A DNA stretch of 64,000 nucleotides from Haplomitrium mnioides (GCA_049999725.1 JBNGIS010033771.1:1-64000), one strand, 5' to 3'. Counted from the first letter of the stretch, positions 23,721 through 35,001 are shown. Translations and numbers: made by a program. Notes: generated by a model not told the origin, from the sequence alone.

Positions 23721-23969
23721 GGAGTGGCAGCAATGCTTCTATATGAAGATGGTTTATGTAGAAGGAAAACGTCAAATTGCAAATGCATTGACTCGTACAC
23801 ATCAACTAAACATCCTATTAGAAATCACAATTCATCCTACTTGGTAGGCAGAAATGCTGACTACAATGAAAGAAGATGAAGAGATCATTGCCACACAACA
23901 AAAGAAATTGGTAGAAGAGTTGAGAAGATTTATTTTCTTCCAACACAAAGTATAGGTTCATAATAATGT

Positions 23970-24524
23970 TAAGCTTTTCTGTATAATTTTGTATGAATCA
24001 CATGATTCTACAATTGGTGGATATGTTGGAGTTGAGAAGACTTTGGACAATCTTCAACAAGTTTATTATTGGTCTAAAATGCATCAAAATAGTGAGGTAC
24101 ATGTTTGGAGTTTTTTGGTTTATCAGCAACACAAAGCTACAATCTTTGATGTGGAGGCTTATTGCAATTGTTACTTATCCCCAATCAACGATGAGAGCAT
24201 GTAAGTACAGATATTGTGTGTGAGCTATCACGTACTTCTACATGTTATGATGCTATTGTTGTTTTTGTAGACAAATGTAGCAAAAAGATTCATATTTGTC
24301 CAACTACCAAATTAGATAAGATATGCTGGTGAATTGAGTGCCTCAGTCAAAAGTAACAACTTTAGAGATATAATGATGAGAGTAGATTGCTTCTAATTGT
24401 GGCCTTTTAGCTTGGAAGAACAAGAAGAATAGGATTGGTTGCTACCTCTTGTGGAGTTCTCTTACAATAACTCCATAAATATCTCCACACAAGCCATGCT
24501 TTTCTTTTTTATGTATGGTAAGCA
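23970..24524 (+). pseudogene. Gypsy integrase remnant, cut by an insertion
   Basis: Contains the zinc-site region (HDSTIGGYVGVEKTLDNL), VSTDIVCELSRTSTCYDAIV with the first catalytic Asp, and VEFSYNNSINISTQAM followed by YGKH, where the younger element enters. The middle of the core domain is deleted. Confidence 0.78.
24520..24524 (+). repeat. Left target-site duplication AAGCA
   Basis: Five bases directly before the first base of the methyltransferase-carrying element. Identical to 35213-35217. The host gypsy reading frame is interrupted here and resumes after the right copy. Confidence 0.85.
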
Positions 24525-24974
24525 TGTCATGCAGGAATACAGTGTTGATGTTACACATCAGCACTCCTCCCCATTCTAGCCAGGGTATAGGTTTGTTCAT
24601 AGGCATTTTATTAGATGCTATTAGAGTGAGTGAGAGTGCAATCTGGTTTAATGTTCTTACACCAAGGTGAGGGCCGTTCTTGGAGCAATTTCTTTTGTTA
24701 TAAGAACATAGAACTAGCATGGGCTACTTGGGGCTAGCTCTCCCGCTTCTTTCTTTAGTTTTTCTTGAGTCCTAGCTTAGAGAGCAGCGCTATGGCAATA
24801 CAATACATAGAATTGCTCTATACATGTAGCTTTGACTTGTTAGATGCTCCCAGCACTTCATAGCATGGTGCTGGTCTACGTCAGTATATAGTACACTACA
24901 ATTTATACACATTTTACATTTTACATTCTATATATACACTTTTATACAAAGTCTTTTTACTCAAGAAAAACTTG
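24525..24974 (+). repeat. Terminal repeat A1 (left end)
   Basis: Begins TGTCATGCAGGAATAC. Matches 34567-35022 up to ...AAAGTCTTTTT, where the match stops abruptly. The following ACTCAAGAAAAACTTG is unrelated to what follows A2. No recognised primer binding site follows. Confidence 0.88.
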
Positions 24975-27054
24975 CAATCGCGACTACTCTTCATGAGAAA
25001 TAGCAGCAATTATGTTTTCATTCAATTTTCAGTCAATCTTCAATCTATCTTGATCTTCAATCAATCTTCATTTTCAATCTTCAATCAATCTTGATCTTCA
25101 ATCAGTCGATTGACAGCTTCCATTCACAACGATTGAGAGGAGTTTTCAAAGGGATTTTTGATTGCAGCGATTGAGAGGAGGAAATCTGTTCAAAGAGTAA
25201 TACATCAGAAATTTAAAAGCAAGGGAACAAAGATGATAACAACTCGAAGAGGACCTGATCAAGTGCAGCGATTGAGAGGAGGAAAGCTGTTCGAAGAGGA
25301 TAACATCTCGAAGAAGACCTTATCATCAACAAATCCAAGAAGCAAACCGAGAAAGCCTGAAAATCGCTGTAGCAGAGATTTTGATAGCAGAGACCTGGTT
25401 GATTGCAGTAGGGATTTTGCAGAGGTAGCTTGCATTCATTCCTGGAGGAAGTCGCGTTTTCAATTCAATAGGCTGCGTTTTGGAGTCCAGCATCATCTTC
25501 GCTCGACTCTTCAGGTGGCGATTTCTTTTCGGCAATTGGGGGTTTGCAAGGAGCAAGGTGACCAAAGAATGTAGGCCTGGGAAACAGGAGATTGGCTATT
25601 GATGGACTTTGGATTTCCACAATTTTCAAATTGAGTTCAGAGTATTCGGTTCTTTGCGATACTTTGACATGCATCGGCTTCAGAAGATGGAAATAATTGT
25701 GCAGGCTGTCCTTTGCTTTTGATGAGTTGTTCTCCCGATCTTGATCCTTTTCCAGAACCAAGCCCTTCTCTGACCCAAGAAATGAGAAGTCGTTTAGATG
25801 CTCCCTCACCCCGACCTTCTATTCCACGCTGAAGTATGAGCCAGTTCGCGAGGACCTGATATTCAAGATGAAAGAGTCCTAATCTCCAAATCCTTTCAAG
25901 CCCTGGCTAAACCGACGAGGATCTTCGTTGCCTACTTTTGCATCTAGCTTCACCTTGGATGATTTCTTCAATCCAAAAAATATATTTTCCACTAGAAAGG
26001 CATCTGAAGCCAAGAGGAGAAGATAGACTTCTCCATCTGATTCAGAGCCGAGTATTGGGGGAAAAAGGTATGGACATTGTTGGGAAAGAAAGCGCAGAAT
26101 TGCGATGGAAAGCTTTTGATCACTGTTGAAGATTTTAAAAGAAGAGATGGAGAGGCCCACTATAAGCTTTGAACCTGTTATGCAAGCTGCTTCACCTCTG
26201 CATTCGAACTTGGAGCACGAACCTCAAGCAAGGCCTCTTCCTTTTCACTCCTTTGGTTAAGTGTTCTCTCTGTCAACAGCTTATTGTTTTTCTTTGCCAT
26301 TGCAACTGCGATCGCTGGTGCTGGTATTGTCTTGCCCATCGGGGGCGTCTTTATTAGGGAGGAAGTGAAACATGAATCAACAAAATGTCCCTTAATGAAG
26401 CAAGAAACATTTCCATTGTCATGTGGCTCTTTGATATGGCTGTACTGGTGGTGGATCTAATCAGAAAATAAGATCTAATGCAGGCCCAGCCACGAAATGG
26501 AAGGGATTCATCCCGACTCCGCTCCACCTTCGTGTTACCCCTACATTCAACCTGTCTCAAAATCCGCGTGGCTGTTGCATCCGCCACTACACCTCACCAA
26601 TTTCGCATATTTGATCCTTGACTGAGATGGCCTGAAATCTCCTTGTAGCATTGTAATAGGTCAGTGAGAAGAGGGAGTGAAGGCGCAAGAGCAAGGTAAG
26701 TGCTCTGGATTTTCTTTGGTGATTGAGAGGTTTTTGATTCTCTGCTCTGCGTCTTTGGGAGCTGCAATTTAGGAGCATTGGAGAGCTGAATTCACGGCTG
26801 AGCTTTGAGCCTCCTACAACAGAACCTCGAGAAAGATCATCGAGTACACCTTCAGATATACTTCTTGTCCCCAGATCTGTAATCTCTGCCCTGGCTACGA
26901 GAATGTGCAATCTTAAAATCTGCCCGCCATGATGGATTTTAGACATTAAGGAAGAGCCAGACTTGTATAAGAATCTAAGTTGCTTATGGGTTGGCTATTT
27001 ACTAATCAAATCTGTTGTCGGATCTGATATGAATGAAAGGAATGTGCTTCCACC
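24975..27054 (+). other. Long leader of the methyltransferase element
   Basis: About 2 kb before the gag ATG at 27055. It starts with reiterated CAATCTTCAATCAATCTTGA-like repeats (25.02-25.11 kb) and a ~100-bp duplication (TGCAGCGATTGAGAGGAGGA at about 25163 and 25262). Farther on, 25.8-26.45 kb reads as broken plausible protein (for example EPVREDLIFKMKES, TLDDFFNPKNIFSTRKASE, then a hydrophobic run near 26.28-26.35 kb). I do not recognise it; it could be captured host sequence. Confidence 0.5.
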
Positions 27055-29060
27055 ATGAGTGATGAAGATCAGAACACTCATTTACCGCCACATTATCATC
27101 TACGAAGTGATTCTCTGCCAGTAGAGGCTATTTGTTTGCCATCACGCCCTTATAGACGACGGTACACACAAGCTTTGCCTTCCAGCTCTAATAGTGGGGG
27201 AATTCAGTATTCTGCATCTAGTTTAGTTGGGCATCAATCTATTACTGGATTTGGGACAGCAATACCACACCAGATTTCAACACCAATCAGATCACTACTA
27301 GTAGTACCACCAGCATACACCATGGAGGTAAGTTTAGGTGGCAGGATTGAGAAGTTAGCGGCCATCCTAGCACTATCGCTTTGCAAGAATTTAAGCAGAC
27401 ATTTGATATTGTGATAGCTAAATTAGAGCTCAAGTATGGTGACAAGTTCACCAATGCATTTGCATTCAAGCAATTGGGTCGGTACGTTCATCATGAGGCA
27501 TTGGATGTGTATCAACAGCACTCATCCCATTTGTTGAGCACCATTCAGGTTGCTAACCCATGTTATACAGCTTCTATTGTTGGTGTCCAACAAACTGCTT
27601 TATAGGTTGCCATTGCTGCTCACAACGCTACACCTCCTACTACTCCGCCTATAGCTGCTCCTACTATTGTGAATGTGACTCCAGTAGAGCTTGCACTGGC
27701 TACAATAGTCATTGCTCCTATGTTGGTTGCTTCTATTGTCACTGATTTGGTGAGTGAGTTTTTCCAGATTCTGGAATAGGAGTTTCCAATGAAGAGTTCA
27801 GAGAAAATCTTGCAATTGGCTACCTTCAATCGACAAAATGATGAGACTCTCAAAATGCTATATCGAAGGCTTCTCAAATTGAAAGAGGATACTCAGAGCA
27901 TCACTGATCTGAAAGCTACGCACCGTTACATACGTGCCTTAGAAGGTAATCAAGACCTTCACTCTTTGGTTCTTCAACGAGTGTTCTCTGAATATGGTGA
28001 TTCTTACACACTACTGGATGTATATAACGTTGCGGAGAGGTTGGAGATTGCCCATGCATACTATGCAGCAAGCATGGCAAGGCCTCAAGCTTGTTACAGG
28101 ACTTAGATTCAAGTCCCAGCTTCCACAAGGTCCAATCAACAGCCAATTCGAAACAAGAATGTGCATACTACTGCTACGCTAGTACCTTCTTGTAACTATT
28201 GTGGTAATACATATTACAAGGCTAATGATTGTGACATCCCTACTGATAACTTGTCATGTAAGTTTTGTGAGAAATCCAGTCACTTGGAGGCTGTTTGTTT
28301 TGCTAAATATCCATAGCGACAACAACTACGTCGCCAACCCTCTCAAATGGTTGCAGCCCCAATGAAGAAGACCTCTATATCTGCAACACCTTCCAACACT
28401 AAGAGTGCTGGTCCGAGCAAGAATGCTAAGAAGAAAGAGCACCAAAAAGCTCAAAAGGAAGCATTCCAAGCTCAGAGCACATAGGTGCAAGCATTGACCA
28501 GTGAAATGGAGACTTTAAGAGCTTAACTTACTAGCTTGAAGGGCAAATTTTCTCAACCAACAAGCTCAGTTCAACCTGTTGGTGGTTCTAGTGTTTCTGA
28601 AAATGCATCCCTTCCTAGATCATTCTATCATCTGCCCTCTGATATGCTAGTTAGTGAGAGAGTTCCCATTGCAATGAATCACTCACTAGAGCTTTCTACT
28701 TCATTCTATCCATCATATTTTGCTTATCAAGAGGCTAGTGTAGCCACACGTGGAGCTACCAATAGGCAAGTGGTTCAAACTGATGGTTTAGCTTCTAGTC
28801 CTACACCTATGATACAGTAAAGAGGTGCTCGAGCTGTACTACCTTAGTCTTTTAGGCCACTTACTCCCACTACAGAGGCTTCATTGTTGGCAAGGGGAGA
28901 AACATTTAGCGTTTCTACACCGATGGTGCATGAAGGAGGAGACCCAGATCAGCATTTATCAAAGACAACTAGTCCTTTGGTAAAGTATTCTACTTCATAT
29001 CTAGCACATAGGGTTCTTACAACACCCTTGTTCAATTGTCAGGATTTGAATTTGCATATT
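27055..29060 (+). pseudogene. Gag of the methyltransferase element
   Basis: Starts at the ATG at 27055 (MSDEDQNTHLPPHYHLRS), changes frame near 27.37 kb and continues FKQTFDIVIAKLELKYGDKF, then KILQLATFNRQNDETLKM and RYIRALEGNQDLHSLVLQRV. Two zinc-knuckle-like units follow at 28191-28298: CNYCGNTYYKANDC (His missing) and CKFCEKSSHLEAVC (complete CCHC). Stops at 28106, 28316, 28483, 28525 and 28818 are CAG/CAA-type losses. It should package the RNA. Confidence 0.75.
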
Positions 29061-29064
29061 ACAT

Positions 29065-29940
29065 ATGGAAGCTGGAACTCCAGTAATGATTCAGCTTTCC
29101 ACTTGGTCACATGCACTTGATGGTGTTACATACCTTTCAGATACTAGCAGCCAAGGTGATCCTTATGGTTTTGTCACCAAATTCACATTTGATCACCATG
29201 TTCCTATTCAATCACTGGTAGATAAGCTTCTTAGCAATTTAGTTGTGGATACTAACACTCTGCATATAGTATCCCACAATATGCACAAGATTGTTTCTAG
29301 TGACAAGAATATCGTGGCTACAACATTAGTGTTTGTCGACAACCTAAATTCAGCAGTACAAGTGCAAGGACATACTCCCAAGGTGGTGATGCTAGACATT
29401 GGAGCACAACCAATGATCATAGGTGTTCAATTTGCCAAGAAAATTGGACTACTTGACACCAATCTCCAAAAATCAATGTGGTAGATTCGCACTGCTAGTG
29501 GTGATGTGGAAGAAGTGTTGGATGAAAGCTCGACATTGCTCACCCTTGCTTTCAATCAAGGCACAGATCAGGCTCTGGAATTTCAGATCATATGTGTAGT
29601 CACTAATGCTACCATCTATGATGTACTCATTGGGCAAGAAGCTATGTTTCCTCGAGGCTTCACCATTGATAATTGGTTTGAGCATGCATGCTACCGTGTT
29701 GATTGGCAGACAGATGGCCTACACTTGGGTTACATTCCACTGGACTTACATGGTGCGCACACTCTTATGGCCCACTTGTGTGTTCTGCAAGATGTGCATA
29801 CAATTTCCTATATCAATCATCCATTACACAATTGGATTGAAGAAGATGAGGAACAGCACACTATGACACAAGCTAATAAGAGTTCACTAGACACCTTGGG
29901 GGTTTTCACCCCTGGACTAGAGGTGTTACACAAGCTATAG
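29065..29940 (+). pseudogene. Protease region of the methyltransferase element
   Basis: The pol frame opens at 29065, overlapping the preceding gag frame by about 55 bases. VVMLDIGAQPMIIG (about 29383-29421) is the retropepsin active site with Ile in place of the usual Ser/Thr. IYDVLIGQEAMFPRGFTID follows near 29.62 kb. One in-frame TAG at 29482 separates the parts. The last 200 bases link to the methyltransferase domain. Confidence 0.75.
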
Positions 29941-30033
29941 GCTGCTCATTAGCCTCTCAAAGATGCCACGCATAAGCTTGAGAGTGTGAAAAGCCATGGT
30001 GAACCTGTTACTCCAATTCTATAACAACCCATT

Positions 30034-31005
30034 GTGTGGAGTCCACCTTCAGATGGCATTACCTTTCTGGAACCATTTAGAGGCATTGCTATAGGTTTGG
30101 AGGCATTGTTGCAATCTGGATTGGTAGTGAAACGGTATGTGTATGTGGACACTGATCCTTGTGCCAGGCAGGTGGCAGAGTCTTGTATGTTGGAATTTTC
30201 TAGGAGGTTTCCACAACAATTTCCTCCTAGTGCATGGAAGTCTAGCTTCACATATTTCCATACTGATGTTCAGTTGATCCAACAACAACACATTGTGCTT
30301 CTTGGCTCTTTAGATCTTATCATTGCAGAATGGGAATGTCAAGGACTATCCGCTGCTGGTTCTAGTTTAGGGTTAGCTGATAGTAGGTCTAGCCTTTTCA
30401 TGGACATAGTTCAGGTCTTAACATGGGCTCAGGCATGCTACCTTGCTGTTGGCTACATCATAGAGAACACACCAGCTCAGTTTGATAAAAGGGCAACAGT
30501 TCGATAGGACTTTGTGCTAATTCAACACTACCTAGGTTCTCCACTCCTTCTGGATGCAGTGCATTGTGGGTCTTATGCACATCAATTACGTAACTTTTGG
30601 ACCTACCTTGCCCATGTTTCCTTGCTGGAGTTGGCATTGCATTAGATTGTTTGAGATCCTACACTCCAGATGGGTGATATTCTGGATTCAGATAGCTCTT
30701 GCCAACCGGTTACAAGGCAAGAGGCACCACCTTGGTACCCTGCCAACCAAGTTGGCCAACCACGAGCTGCTTGGCCTACTTTGGTTTCTTTTCCTAGTGC
30801 ACATGCTTTTCAATGTGATGGTCTAGGGCTTGTTTATCGTCATGCTATAGGCACTTAGGATGAACCCAGTCTAGAGGAATGAGAACAAGCAATGGGATTC
30901 CAATCAAGCACCACTGGTCACACCAAGGTAACCAAGCTAGAGAGAAATTCTCTTCTTGGTAGAGTTATGGACTTGAATGCTCTTACTTGGCTCTTGATTA
31001 CTTGT
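30034..31005 (+). pseudogene. C5-cytosine DNA methyltransferase domain inside the retrotransposon polyprotein
   Basis: In the same frame as protease and RT. Motif I: FLEPFRGIAIGLEALLQSG (about 30061-30117), binding S-adenosylmethionine. YVYVDTDPCARQVAE follows (motif II). Motif IV: AEWECQGLSAAG with the catalytic Cys codon at 30337-30339; Glu replaces the usual Pro before Cys. Motif VI: YIIENTP (about 30463). QLRNFW (30583-30600) fits motif VIII. A C-terminal EQAMGF then LLGRVMDLNALTWLL (30952-30996) fits motifs IX-X. The whole catalytic set is present, interrupted by stops at 30505, about 30643, 30652, 30856 and 30880. The enzyme would methylate cytosine in DNA; target context is unknown. 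The domain looks Dnmt3/DRM- or prokaryote-like, undecided. Confidence 0.86.
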
Positions 31006-31339
31006 TTACTCTTTCAAATGCATCTCAATCCATTGGTGGATGTCACTTCAATTGTTTCTGGTGATGTGTCCTCATGGCATCCAGACCAGGTGCATTTACC
31101 CATTCACAACACTTTTCGCTTTGATTTGAGTGTTGGGGGGGGAGAGGAGGTCCCATGCAATATGGCTAAACTTCACTCTAATTTCACTGAGTCTAGCCAC
31201 GCTAGACCTGCAAGTACTGTAGGGCTACCTTCCACCACTTCACTACAGAAGCTTGTTGCAAAGTTGGACAGTGGAAGACTCAACACTTTAGTTCCACCGG
31301 CTTCCTCTTCCAACTTTCTGTGTGTTGTCAATTTCACTT

Positions 31340-32110
31340 TTGTCATGGGCAATCAGCTGAACAAGAAACAGAGGGATCAAATCACCAATCTGTTATTGAA
31401 GTATGAGGATGTCTTTGCTTTCTCTATGAAAGATCTAGGCAAGTGTAAGGTGATGCAATTCTCCATTGAGCTCAGTGAGGAGAAGCCCATTTATTGGCGC
31501 AAACACCGCCTAAGTAAGCATAAGTGGGAGTTAGTGGATGAGCATTGCAAGGAGCTCTATGAGGCTGGTCTTATTCAACCTTCCACTTCTGATTTTGCAG
31601 CAGCTACAGTGATGCTAGCTAAGAAGGACTCTAGTGACTTGTGGACTAAAAAGAGGATATGTGGGGATTATCGACCACTGAATTTGGTTACTCTACAAGG
31701 CAGGTATCCTATACCAACAGCTGAGGAGCTCTTTGACAGCATTGGAGACTCAGATGTCTTCACCCTTGTGGATTTACGTCAGGGGTTCAACCAGATTGTG
31801 ATTCAGGTTGCAGATCGCAAGAAGACTGCTGTCCATGGGGGCAACCAACTGTCCAAATGGTTGGTGATGTCATTTGGATTGAAAAATGCCCATGTCTTCT
31901 TTCAATGAATCATAGATGAGGTATTGGAAGGTGCTGATTTCTTGAAATGCTATATTGATGATGTCTTGGTGCAAAGCAAAGGTTTTAACCAACATTTAAT
32001 CCATTGGAGGAGATGTTTAGAAGGTTGAAGAAGGCAAACTTGAGGATTCATCCAAAGAAATGTGAGTTTGCTGTCACATCAATGGTGTATTTGGGACATA
32101 GAATTGTTCC
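31340..32110 (+). pseudogene. Reverse transcriptase of the methyltransferase element
   Basis: Shows FSIELSEEKPIYWRKHRLS-like entry, YEAGLIQPSTSDFAAATVML, RICGDYRPLNLVTLQGRYPI, FTLVDLRQGFNQI and MSFGLKNAHVFFQ, then CYIDDVLVQSK with the YIDD active site at 31951-31962. A TGA at 31906 (expected CGA Arg) and a frameshift just before 32004 break it. Continues NLRIHPKKCEF and VYLGHRIV. Confidence 0.88.
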
Positions 32111-32379
32111 AAATGGGACCATAGCTCACTGGCCCAAGGTAGTGTCTATTCTGGAGATGTGCAAGCCTACTGATGTATCAACCCTACGCAGTCTTATTGG
32201 GTTATGTAACTACTACAGGATCTATGTGCAAGGTTTCAATACCATTGCTCATCCACTTTATGAGCTATTGAAGAAGGATGTTACATGGGCATGGAGTGAA
32301 GAAACCCAGGTGGTATTTGATACTTTGAAAGAGCGGCTATCAGATTATCCAATACTCAGAAGGCCTGATTTCAACCAGG

Positions 32380-32780
32380 TTTTCATTTTACATACAGATT
32401 GGAGTGCACTAGGTATTGGTGCAGTGCTTGGGCAACCTGATGGAGAGGGGCATGAGTATGTTATTGCCTATGCTTCTAGGAGTAACAATAAGGTAGAGAG
32501 TAATTACTCCTCTTATGAAGGTGAATGTTTGGCTATTGTTTGGGCTATAATACATTTCAGACCTTACTTATATGGCACCAAGTTCCTTCTCTATACTAAT
32601 CACCAGCCTCTGAAATGGCTTATGACCAACGACAAGCTTACAAGCAAATTGGCTCGTTGGGCACTCATACTACAAGAGTATGAGTTTGAGGTGATTTACA
32701 GAGCTAGTGTTACACATCAGAATGCTGACAGTATGTCTCGCAGTCCTTTGGCTACCTCTGCAGATCTTTCAGATGCTCGG
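32380..32780 (+). pseudogene. RNase H of the methyltransferase element
   Basis: FILHTDWSALGIGAVL (catalytic Asp), SSYEGECLAIVWAIIHFRPYL (catalytic Glu), FLLYTNHQPLKWL and HQNADSMSR (last Asp) are all visible. This part of the 32004-32846 frame is unbroken. Confidence 0.88.
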
Positions 32781-33039
32781 CAAGATTTTGACCAAGTCAT
32801 GACATTGCAACCAGCAACAGTAACTGGTTATTTGGCATTGCTCTGATGCACTGTGGAAGATCAGCCTATTGTGGATATTTGAGAGGACCAAGATACAGTA
32901 CACTTTCTTCAGCATAGTCAATACCCTCCAGGGGTGAGTGCAACTCAGAGAGACCGCATCCAACAAAGATCCAAACTTTACTTGTGGAAGGGAGATCATT
33001 TAGTTCGCTGTTTGCCCCAAGGAGAGAGGGTGGTGCTCT

Positions 33040-33800
33040 TTGTGGCTGAGAGAGTTGGTCTGGTCAAGAAGATACATGCTGAGCTTGGACACTTTGGAAT
33101 CAAACGTACTTATAGCCTGATTGCTCCTCATTATCATTAGAGAGGTATGTATGCTCAGATTCGTGATGTGATTGCCAGATGTGAACAATGTGATAGGGTG
33201 CACACTTCCTTTTCATCTAAGCAATCTACTCTTCATCCACTGCCTATCAGGGGCATGTTTTACTATTGGTCTTGTGATATGGCTAGAGAGCTACCTCTTA
33301 CATCAAGGGGTAATCTCTATATAATGATCATGATTGAGCACTTCTCAAAATGGATTGAGTTAGTTGCCCTACCGGATAAGAGCTCACATAGTACTAGCCA
33401 AGCTTTCTTGCAGTAGGTGCTTAGCAGATTTGAGGCTTGTGTTGAATGTCTTACTGATCAGGGTTCAGAATTCAGAGGATAGTTTCAAGAGCTCTTGGAC
33501 TAGACACTCATTGATCATCGCAGAACTTCAAGAGATCATCTTCAAGCAGATGGCATAGCAGAGCGGATGGTGCAAACTTGCAAGCGGGGATTGCGAAAGA
33601 TCTATTTGACCAAGAACAAGGAAGACTGGGACTTGGCACTACCTTACATCGCCATGGGGTATAGAATGTCTAAGCATGCCTCATTGCTTAATTTCTCACC
33701 ATATTTCCTCTTGTTTGGTCAACATCCCATTCCTCCATCTGATATTGCTTCTCAGATGCTGCCAGTGGTGGATTTGGACTCAGCTACAGCCTGGTCCACT
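33040..33800 (+). pseudogene. DDE integrase of the methyltransferase element
   Basis: HHCC zinc region: ELGHFGIKRTYSLIAPHYH then IARCEQCDRV. Core: WSCDMARELPL (first Asp), LTDQGSEFRG (second Asp), ADGIAERMVQT (Glu), then LPYIAMGYRMSKHASLLNFS and FSPYFLLFGQHPIPPS. Stops at 33138, 33414, about 33479 and 33501. A DDE integrase agrees with the 5-bp target duplication. Confidence 0.87.
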
Positions 33801-34175
33801 GTCATATCAGAGAGGCCTGCTCTCTTCAAAAGAGTCATGCCCATAGCTATGGAGAATCTTTGTATAGCACAACACAAAGATACTTTGAGATATGCACACA
33901 CACACACACGAGGCGGCAGCTTCAAGCCCAAGGTGAGAAAGCTTGAGGTTGGTGACTTTGTCTATCTCCAACGGCAACCCAATCACACCTTGGACACATC
34001 TGCTAGTCGTATCATTCTGCAAGTGAAGTCTCTCAACCCCTCACGAGTTTTGGAGTTGCAAGGAGCACATGGCCGTACCATCAAGGATCATTCTAAGAAT
34101 TGTGCTCCTTGTCATTTGCTTAACCTAGATCCAACCATTGTGACTTCAAATTGGATTCCACCAGCTGATTACCCT

Positions 34176-34310
34176 TGTAAAGTGTGTCACAAGATTGATG
34201 TTGCTGATCAGATGCTGTTATATGACCATTGCAATGGTGGTTACCACATGTTTTGTTTGCAGCCATAGTTGACGCAGGTTTCTCCAGGTCTTTGGTTTTG
34301 TGCTTCATGC
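34176..34310 (+). pseudogene. PHD finger at the C-terminus of the integrase
   Basis: The frame that carries integrase ends in CKVCHKIDVADQMLLYDHC, GGYHMFCLQP, a TAG, LTQVSPGLWFCASC. This is the C4HC3 PHD pattern with one Cys changed to Tyr (TGT to TAT) and a Gln-type codon changed to stop. Chromoviruses carry a chromodomain at this place; a PHD finger here would likewise read histone marks and guide insertion. That role is inference. Confidence 0.8.
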
Positions 34311-34370
34311 GCTTCAATGGACATCAGATCCTCAAACCGCTGAGCCGTTACATGCTGCAATCTTTGGGGA

Positions 34371-34566
34371 AGGATAATGGGGACCAGAAACATTCCCCTG
34401 CATTTCTTCATTTCGGGGTAAGGCTATTGTAATTTTAGGTTGTTGTGATTTCAGTTTATGGATTGTGATGACTAGGATACAGAGTTCAGATTAGCTTTTG
34501 TTTAGATGCCATGATGAAACCAGGTTTTTGATGTGGCAAGTCCACTTCTCTTTATGTCACAACAGC
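34371..34566 (+). repeat. Terminal repeat B1
   Basis: Begins GGATAATGGGGACC and ends TTATGTCACAACA plus GC, immediately before A2. Matches 35023-35212 over its length with scattered differences. Confidence 0.88.
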
Positions 34567-34956
34567 TGTCATGCAGGAATACCGTGCTGATGTTGCACAT
34601 CAGCACTCCTCCTCATTCCAGCCAGGGTATAGGTTTGTTCATAGGCATTCTATTAGATGTTATTAGAGTGAGTGAGAGTGCATTCAGGTTTAATGTTCTT
34701 ACACCAAGGTGAGGGTTGTTCTTGGAGCAACTGCTTTTGTTAGAAGAACATAGAACTAGCATGGGCTACTTGAGGCTGGCTCTCCCGCTTCTTTCTTTAG
34801 TTTTTCTTGAGTCCTAGCTTAGAGAGCAGCGCTATGGCAATACAATACATAGAATTGCTCCATACATGTAGCTTTGACTCGTTAGATGCTCCCAGCACCT
34901 CATAGCATGGTGGTGGTCTACACTAATATATAGTACACTACAATTTATACACATTC

Positions 34957-35001
<45 letters not shown>

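Larger units (their letters stand above)
21300..24524 (+). mobile_element. Old Ty3/gypsy chromovirus, 5' half (interrupted at 24524)
   Basis: Gag fragments, a CYNCGRI...LNC zinc knuckle (about 21.69 kb), a protease-like YDAILGIKWLQRYNL (about 22.2 kb), RT, RNase H and the start of integrase follow in gypsy order, all broken by stops and deletions. At 24525 a younger element interrupts the integrase; the remainder, including a chromodomain, resumes at 35218. Confidence 0.85.

Noticed and set aside
26354-26946. Minus-strand frames in the leader of the methyltransferase element
   Set aside because: No recognisable domain, antisense to all element genes, and surrounded by broken plus-strand coding-like sequence.
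30034-31005. Methyltransferase as a host gene or bacterial contaminant
   Set aside because: It is in frame between retroviral-type protease and RT, within one pair of target duplications, and shares the same type of decay.
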